A stretch of 64,000 nucleotides of DNA from NCBI GenBank assembly GCA_012976225.1, contig JAAVVG010000006.1, positions 1,027,221-1,091,220 on the forward strand, written 5' to 3'. Shown here piece by piece: positions 57,737-64,000 of the stretch. This stretch comes from Golubevia sp. BC0850 (Eukaryota; Basidiomycota; Exobasidiomycetes; Golubeviales; Golubeviaceae). The position numbers were made by a program, and so were the translations under genes. The notes under the pieces are model-generated. The model searched no databases. It worked only from the letters and a program-made list of their open reading frames with translations, and was not told the origin of the DNA. Numbering within the stretch: position 1 is the first letter of the stretch; every line of letters starts with the position of its first letter.

Positions 57737-58818
57737 ACAGAGCAGAGCAGATCGAACAGCTTGGGGGCTGGTTGGGAAAATAGAAGACTTTAGTTTCGAG
57801 ACCCTCGTTTGGGAGGTCAAAGTCTAGATGGAGAATTGATTGTCACATCGTAAGTATCGAACCTGTTCTAGGCCGTCTCAATTGACAACTTCTCCAACCC
57901 TGATGTGACATCCCCATTTCTTCTTTCTTCAGTGTGTCTCTTTTCTTTTGATATGATGATGGAGCTCTCATTTTCTCTGTCATTTCGAAATCTGTAAATC
58001 CAATCCTCATTTGCTTTTGCCTTGACTTACTAATCAACAGACTCCTCCAAGCTTCTGATCTGTCATGGATTGCCTGTTCTTTTGACTCGTTGCCATGTTT
58101 CACGAGACCAATTAATCTGTACCTAGTAAAAGCATGTCTCTGAACGCTTGAAAATCCGAGTGGTCATGGATTTGAGCGTCGAAAGTCAACAAGACAGAGC
58201 TCCAATTCGAGTGGCAAGCTGAAAAGCATCATCGTCTGGAATCAAAGAGCATCACTCTCCCAACTCGTTGAAGAGAGTGTATTTAGTACAATGATCACTG
58301 CTGTAACCAAGCAGCTCTTGAATCGAGGAGAGGAACATCAGCCTGTACTCTTGAATCGACAGCAGTTACCTTTGCCTGTACTGAGCTCTTCCTCTCTCCT
58401 TCTTGAGCCTATTCGAGGCAGATGGATTTCTTTCAGTCATCTTAACTCTGTTTTCAACCACCCTATCTCAATCTCTATATCTGTTTCATTGGAGGAGGGA
58501 GATCGACAGAAGGGAATTTAGCACCTTCGAGACATTCTTCTAGTTCACACCTCGCAAGACTTTCACGTTTCACCCACGTTGAATTTTTTTCATGATCTGT
58601 TTAGATCAAATAATCCTATAGGGAGCATCAGAAGGAACTTCTCAAAGATTTTCCGAATACAGGGTGCTGTGCTAATCTGGGAGCCGAGTTTGGGGATCTG
58701 CAGATTCCTGCGCTCTGAACAACTTCTTTTGCACAACGCTCCAGCTTCTTCTTTCATTCAATCTTCTAACTTCGATTGTCAATTTCACAAAAAAGTTCAA
58801 GATCTTCCAGTTCAAGAG

Positions 58819-61800
58819 ATGAAAGATGGCAATGACAATCAAGACTCTCATCAACAATCAGATCATCCTCAACTCAACCCTCCACAATTAGATGAAGAAT
58901 CAGAATCAGAAGTACCAGCAACCTCTACTTCTATCACACCTTCTGCACCGCTCTTTACTCTTCCATTTGCACTTTATTTAGAGCCTCTTCCAACTAGAGT
59001 CTATCATACAAAGTCAACCTCAAAGAGAAGGGACTCAGAAGACCCAATCGAATCTCCTCCTTCAGATCATGTTTCCTCTTCCTCTTCCTGCTCATCCTCT
59101 TCCTCTTCTTCCAATCGATCCAATTCATCAGTTAAGTCCAACAGATCATCCAAATCGCTCTCTTTAGGTCCTAATGCAAGATTATCCCCAAAGAAGCATC
59201 GATCTGCACCTCATGACCTAACTACTTTAGAAGCAGTCCTTTCAGTTGCCAACCCTCAATCTGCAAGTCATCCTGTAGCCAAGTTACTATCTTTACTCGA
59301 GAAAGCAGACGACACTCCTGGTTTTGATAGGTTGAGAGAGTTCTTTGATACAAGGTATGACCTTCCTTCAACTTCTACCACCTCCACCACCACCTCTAGA
59401 TCCAATCCTCAGCGCAAACCTTCACTTCCAGCTACTCTTTCAAAGTTAAGGAAAGGTTCAACCTCTTCAAATTCCAATCGACCATCTTCATCTTCAATTC
59501 ACCTCAAACATGATTTGGAAGCTTTGGAATCTGCGAATGCTTTCAATCCCAATCTCTACTCTGTGACTCTGGAAGAAGGTGAAGATCTGGAAATGCTACT
59601 TCAGTCTTCATCAGCCAGTAAGGTCAAATCATCATCTCAAAGTCGAAAAAAGAAATCATCCAAAGCTCCAAGATTAGTGCTTCCGTCCAGGAAATCAAGC
59701 TCCTCCTCTTCTCCCTCAAGAACCATTCCTCCAAAAGTCATTAGGTTCCCAGTCAGGCTGGATCTTCATTCTATCAAGTTAGCTCCTAAACCAAAGATCA
59801 ACAGAGCAAGAAGGAGTAGATCGGTTCTAAGTGGAGGAAGTAGCTTGGGAAAGGGAAGTAGTCGAAAGTTCAGAGGTTTAGGTGGCAGTGGCAAAGGCAA
59901 AGGGATCAAAAATAGGCAAGTCTCAGCTGAATCGGTAGCTCTAGCTGGTAGTGGTGTTAGGAACGCTTCAACCGGTAGCTTCAGAAAGGGAGCTTTGGCT
60001 AGAACTAGGAGGGTGGCTTCGGATGGACATGCTGAATCTGGAGCTGGAAACGGAAATTCGACCAGCAACTTCAACTCTGAAATCATTGGTCATCCTTTAC
60101 AACCAGTCACGAGTCCTGAAAGTGGTTACTCTGCAAGCATAGCTACTGGAGTAGGTGGAAACAGTGGCTGGGCTCTGAGTACCAGTCCAGAGAAGTCAGT
60201 TCTGGAAATCTCGAAATCTGGAGAAGATTCTAATCAATCACCTGCAAGTCTTAATGGATCTAACTCAAGAGGGAACAGTAGCGCTGTTCCATCAAGTTGG
60301 AGAGCTGGAACTGGAACTTCCGTCACTACTGCTTCAAATGCTGGTGGAGAGAGGAAGGACAGCTTCGCAAGTTCGGCTGCTGAGAAAGAAGGAACCCGAA
60401 GACCTTCGATGGTTCAACGATTCTTGGATTTTGGAGGTCTTAGGAAGAAGAATAGATCGAGGAGTGCAACTGGTGGAAGTGACATGAGTAGGAGAAGTGC
60501 TAGCAGCGCTTCTGCTTCTGAAGATCAGGGTCAAATTCAAGCAGCTCCTCCAGCACCTCCTGTACCTTCAGTCATAGCTTCAAGCAAACCATCGGACTTT
60601 CCTTCCAATCTCAAAATGTCAGAATCGAACCAAGCAAACGCTCCTCTAGCAGCTCCAATCGAACTCTCTCATACCGACACCTCAAGAATGCCTTTCTCTT
60701 CTTCCCAAAAAGAATTGGCTCTCTCAAGAACCATCTCTCCTTCTTCAAACTCAGACGATGCTCATGCTCAAGCCATAGAAGACGAAGACGATCCAGATGA
60801 CGTCGAAGCTCACTGGACTAGGAGAAGAGCTGCCAAAGCTAATGGGAAACGGGTCAATGGAGGAAGTTTTGGAGAATCAGGCAGAAGGCTCTTCAAATCA
60901 CCTTCTGCTTCTGGATTCGGAGCCAGCGAGCACGATTTAGGTCCAGTTAGAGAAGGTCATGCCTGGGCTGCTGATACTGGACATGGAAGAGAGTCGAGTC
61001 AAGGAGGTGGAGAGGGAGATTTAGACGATGATGATGATTCGTTTGGAGAAGAAGAAGAAGACCGATCCCTTTGGGATGGAGATCAAGACGGATCAGAAGT
61101 CTTTCCAATTACAGAAGGAGAAGATTTCCTATCTCTTTTAAGACAAGCTGCCCAACTTTCTTTATCTCCAGATTTCATTTTCTCTACCAAATCCGAGGAA
61201 GAAACCAATCCGATTCTTTCAGGTTTAGAATCTAGAGGATCCCAATCTCAAACTCCTAGAGGTGGACTCTCACCTAGGGGATCTTTTCAATTAAGTGACA
61301 GAGCACTAGGGAAACTTCCAGAAAGTAATGGATCTAGATCTCCTTTGACTCCGAACGGAAAAGCAGCTCAAACCATTCCTTCGCTCTTAAGTTCTTCCTC
61401 ATCTTCTTCACTTCATCAAGTTACGCCTCCTGGATCATTCGAACTGGAACGTCAAGCTGAATTAAATGTCGACGTTGAAGCTGTAGCTGAAGCCAACGCT
61501 AGAGCTGAAGCAAGATTCAAAGATGCGGAGAAGGCTCCATGGTGGCCATCAGGAAGTTCGGATCCTTTCCCAGTCGTGGTTTCACTAGCTTTAGGTCTTC
61601 ATTTCGGATGGGAAGGAATCATGAGCCTCTGTTATGGACCAGGAAGTAATTCTTGTCCTCCTCCGCCTCAAGGTCAAGATCCTTCTCTAGCTGCCGGAGA
61701 CTTCGCCCCCTTAGGAAGAGCTGCTGACATGGAAGAGAGAGGGAGAAGGGGAGCTGGAAGAGTTTCGGATTGGTGGGCTGGAGTCAAGGATGCTCATCAA

Positions 61801-63556
61801 TCGGAGGAGATCGCTTCCGAAGTTGGAATCAATGGAGACGCAAAGATCTCTTCCCCAAAAGAAGTTTCTGAACCTCTAGAACCCAATCTAGCAACTCCAC
61901 AGCATCCAGAATCAGCTACTCTAGCAGATGATCTTCACCTCCACAAGACTCGGTCAGAAGTAGCAATCGAAGACAGTGAGGATGAATTCGATCCGAATCC
62001 TGGTGGAATGGAGAGATCGACTTCTACGAGATTTGGGAAATGGTTGGGAGTCAAATCTAGAGGAGGAAGGGCTGGTTCCAGGTCTTCTTCAAAAGGATCC
62101 TTTCGTCGCTCCTCAATCTCTGGAGGATCTGAAGATGAACTAGGCGCTGGTGGTCCCAATCGACCTCCTTCTCCTTCGGTCTCTCAACTGGGCGCCGTCA
62201 AGGCGAAAGAAAGAGCTCAACTCAAAGCCCAGGTGAAGGAAGCTCAAGATCGAAATCGAAATCGAACTTGGAAGGACTGGTCTAATCTAGCCAAGAGCAT
62301 TAAAGGTTGGGTAGATTGCTACGAGACTGCTAGGATTAGAGCGGGTTTAGCTAGAGAGATTGGTGTTGATCCTTTATCTTCTCAAGTTAATCCAGTCGAC
62401 ATCAAATCAGAATCAGCTTTGACTGACGAAGAAGATGAAGGAGTCTTCCCTTCTCTAATGAACCATCTCAACCCGACCTCTTCTACTCAACCTCTGGGAA
62501 TCGATTCCGGTTTTCACGAGAAGACCAAACCCAATGGAACTCAAATCGATTCATCAATGTTGAATGCCGGTTCTCACCAGAAGGATCGAGGGAGAAGACC
62601 TTCAGTTACTTCTTCCAAATCTGGTTTCTCAGAATCTTCTTCTTTAGCTCCTCCAAGATCTTCAATTTCCGACATCTCGGCATCTCAAACTTCAGCCACT
62701 TCTTCGAATCCTGTCTTTTCTCCAACTCCAATCCCAGAATGCGTTCTGAAAGACATCACGGAAAGAGAACATGGATTTAGGAGAGCTGCTGGAATACCTG
62801 ATGGATTGGCAATCGGTGAAGACGGAGAAGAACATCATGATTATAGATGGTCTAAGAGTAGATTGAGAAGGAAAGAAGTTGGAACATCTGCTAGTGAGTA
62901 GTCCAATTCTCGACTGAGTTCTCTCAACCTCTCCTGCTAACATTTTTCATTGGGATCTCTTTCTCTTTTCTTCTCTGCTTTCCAGTTCTTTTCGCATCTT
63001 CACTCTCTTATCATCTATTTCAACTATCGACTTCAGACTGGGTTCATCGAGCTGCTTGGGAACTGGATTATCTAGAGATGTGTGTCTTCAGATCTCCTCT
63101 AGTTGCAGAAAGGTTTCCACCTCCCTCAACCAAAATCGTCCCTAGTTCTGAGGTCTATCAATATCAAGATCAAGCTCAGGGAGATGATAGAACTAATCTT
63201 TGTCCGATGCCTTCTACTGATGGAAGTTGGAGTTTCCTGAAGTGGAAGAACTGGCTGGGAACCATCAAGGAAGGTCAGATTATCGTTCCTGCTATCAGCT
63301 GGCAGGTGAGTTTTCAATTGGCATTGTAAAGGGGAAGGAAGGTGACTTTGGTTTGAGATAAAGTCAAAGAGCTTGCAAGTTCTGAACACATCTTTCCTTC
63401 CTTCCTCCTCTCTGATTTCTTCTTTCACAGACTTGGTGGGCTCTGATCTCGATTCTCAATGGAGCAGATGGCTCTGGGCGATCTTACAATCTTCAAGTCA
63501 AGACTGCAGAAGAAGACTTTGAGGAATTGACAGACACCAATGCTGTCTATATCTAA
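58819..63556 (+). CDS. 1,506-aa Ser-rich fungal protein with conserved C-terminal region
   Basis: Exons 58819-62893, 62986-63305 and 63431-63556 are in phase. The first 850 residues are mostly disordered: Ser, Asn, Gly and Arg runs, many RSS/RRPS kinase-type sites, and the acidic patch DLDDDDDSFGEEEEDRS. Ordered segments are the early LFTLPFALYLEPLPTRVYHT; KAPWWPSGSSDPFPVVVSLA and LGLHFGWEGIMSLCYGPG near residue 914; RTWKDWSNLAKSIKGWVDCY; and the tail. The tail is built across the junctions (DWVHRAAWELDYLEMCVFRS; WSFLKWKNWLGTIKEGQ; TWWALISILNGADGSGRSYN). I recognise it only as a conserved fungal protein of unknown function. The hydrophobic patch is too short and too polar for a sure membrane helix. 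Scattered order in a long disordered chain suggests a scaffold or signalling protein. Confidence 0.8.
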
Positions 63557-64000
63557 AATGTCAACTTTTCAACATCCGCTCTTCGCCTTTCAAATCCTCC
63601 AGACTCCAAGTTGCTTTGTCAAGTTCTTCTTTAAGTGGCTCTTTTCTTCTCCGCCCTTTTTCACCTCCCTCTCATCATTCTGGTACTCATCATTCCCCAC
63701 TCAATTAAGCTTCAACGAACTGCTTTGTCTCTTTATACACTATGATATCAGCTTCTAATTCAACATTTCTCATTCTGTTCCTCTTAATTGAGAAACGATT
63801 CAACACTTCGGAAGCTTTGTTATTCTTCCTATCTAACTTCTTGACGTTTTCTGTTCCTTCTCAGAATGAACGGAGAATGATGCAAAGGGTTAGGGTTAGG
63901 GTTAGGGTTAGCATCGAACCACTACCATGTTTCCACCCCAAAATGTTCCAATCCTTCCCACCCAAAGAAAACCCCCAGACAAAAACAAAAACAGAAAAGA
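63557..64000. other. terminal intergenic segment
   Basis: The 3' flank of the large gene, then sequence carrying the GGGTTA tract. The A/C-rich right edge could be the promoter of a gene outside the window. Confidence 0.4.
63887..63910. repeat. interstitial telomere-type repeat, four GGGTTA units
   Basis: Four perfect GGGTTA units, equivalent to (TTAGGG)4, lie about 330 nt after the stop of the large gene. This is the telomere unit of most fungi. It is too short, and too surrounded by unique sequence, to be a chromosome end. Confidence 0.95.

Larger units (their letters stand above)
57434..58818. other. 1.4 kb low-complexity region without a confident gene
   Basis: Contains the poly-C run and AAT repeat listed separately. 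The minus-strand frame 57843-58103 and plus-strand frames at 58291-58521 and 58579 onward show no domain. The frame of the next gene is open upstream to 58579 but without an ATG at its beginning. Confidence 0.4.

Noticed and set aside
63887-63910. True chromosome end
   Set aside because: Only four units, with unique sequence on both sides and a normal gene immediately to the left.

Overview
The window reads as nuclear DNA of a filamentous or yeast-like fungus, most probably a basidiomycete. Genes lie on both strands and most are cut by short GT-AG introns, usually about 50-250 nt, with GTGAGT-type donors and pyrimidine-rich acceptors. Products include fungal hallmarks: a Mup1-type methionine permease, a fungal-specific (MHR) transcription factor, F-box proteins, a fungal quercetinase-type bicupin, a wax-synthase-like enzyme and a membrane-anchored GH9 cellulase. 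The base composition is moderate. I cannot name the genus. There is no sign of a virus, plasmid, prophage or CRISPR array, and no clear transposon.

Layout. 1-5 kb: a small CxxCxGxG protein (-) and an 11-exon GMC oxidoreductase (+). 5-6.5 kb: an F-box/LRR-like gene with an interrupted frame. 7.6-10.3 kb: a divergent pair, a Ser-rich protein (-) and PER1 (+, GPI-anchor remodelling). 11.4-14.6 kb: an MHR transcription factor with no visible zinc cluster (-). 16.5-20.1 kb: an FHA-domain protein with a C-terminal membrane anchor (-, modelled as one gene). 20.4-22.4 kb: GH9 endoglucanase (+). 23.1-25.3 kb: methionine permease (-). 26-29.8 kb: a divergent pair, a 7-TM protein (-) and a wax-synthase-like protein (+). 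30.5-32.5 kb: a RING protein resembling a SUMO-targeted ubiquitin ligase (-). 32.6-33.9 kb: TAF13 (+). 34.8-36.1 kb: secreted quercetinase-like bicupin (+). 36.4-37.5 kb: F-box protein (-). 37.9-39.3 kb: VAMP7-type R-SNARE (+). 39.6-46 kb: Slh1/ASCC3 helicase (+). 47-48.8 kb: ribonucleotide reductase small subunit (+), with MCB and TATA elements upstream. 49.8-51.6 kb: mitochondrial carrier (-). 52 kb: Ser-rich protein (-). 53-54.4 kb: LURP-one/tubby-like protein (+). 54.8-55.9 kb: a predicted mitochondrial protein (-). 56.4-57.4 kb: a second broken F-box/LRR gene (+). 58.8-63.6 kb: a 1,506-aa low-complexity protein with a conserved tail (+). The right edge holds four GGGTTA telomere-type repeats.

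The genes are mostly unrelated housekeeping and accessory functions, not a pathway cluster. The most unusual points are architectural: a 24-nt intron in the 7-TM gene, a 9-nt micro-exon in the transcription factor, a GC-AG intron in the LURP-one gene, a probable FHA plus tail-anchor fusion, a RING domain split by about 170 residues, two damaged F-box genes, and the short interstitial telomeric tract. Exon junctions were worked out by hand from reading frames and splice signals. Cumulative phase was checked for the models called with high confidence.
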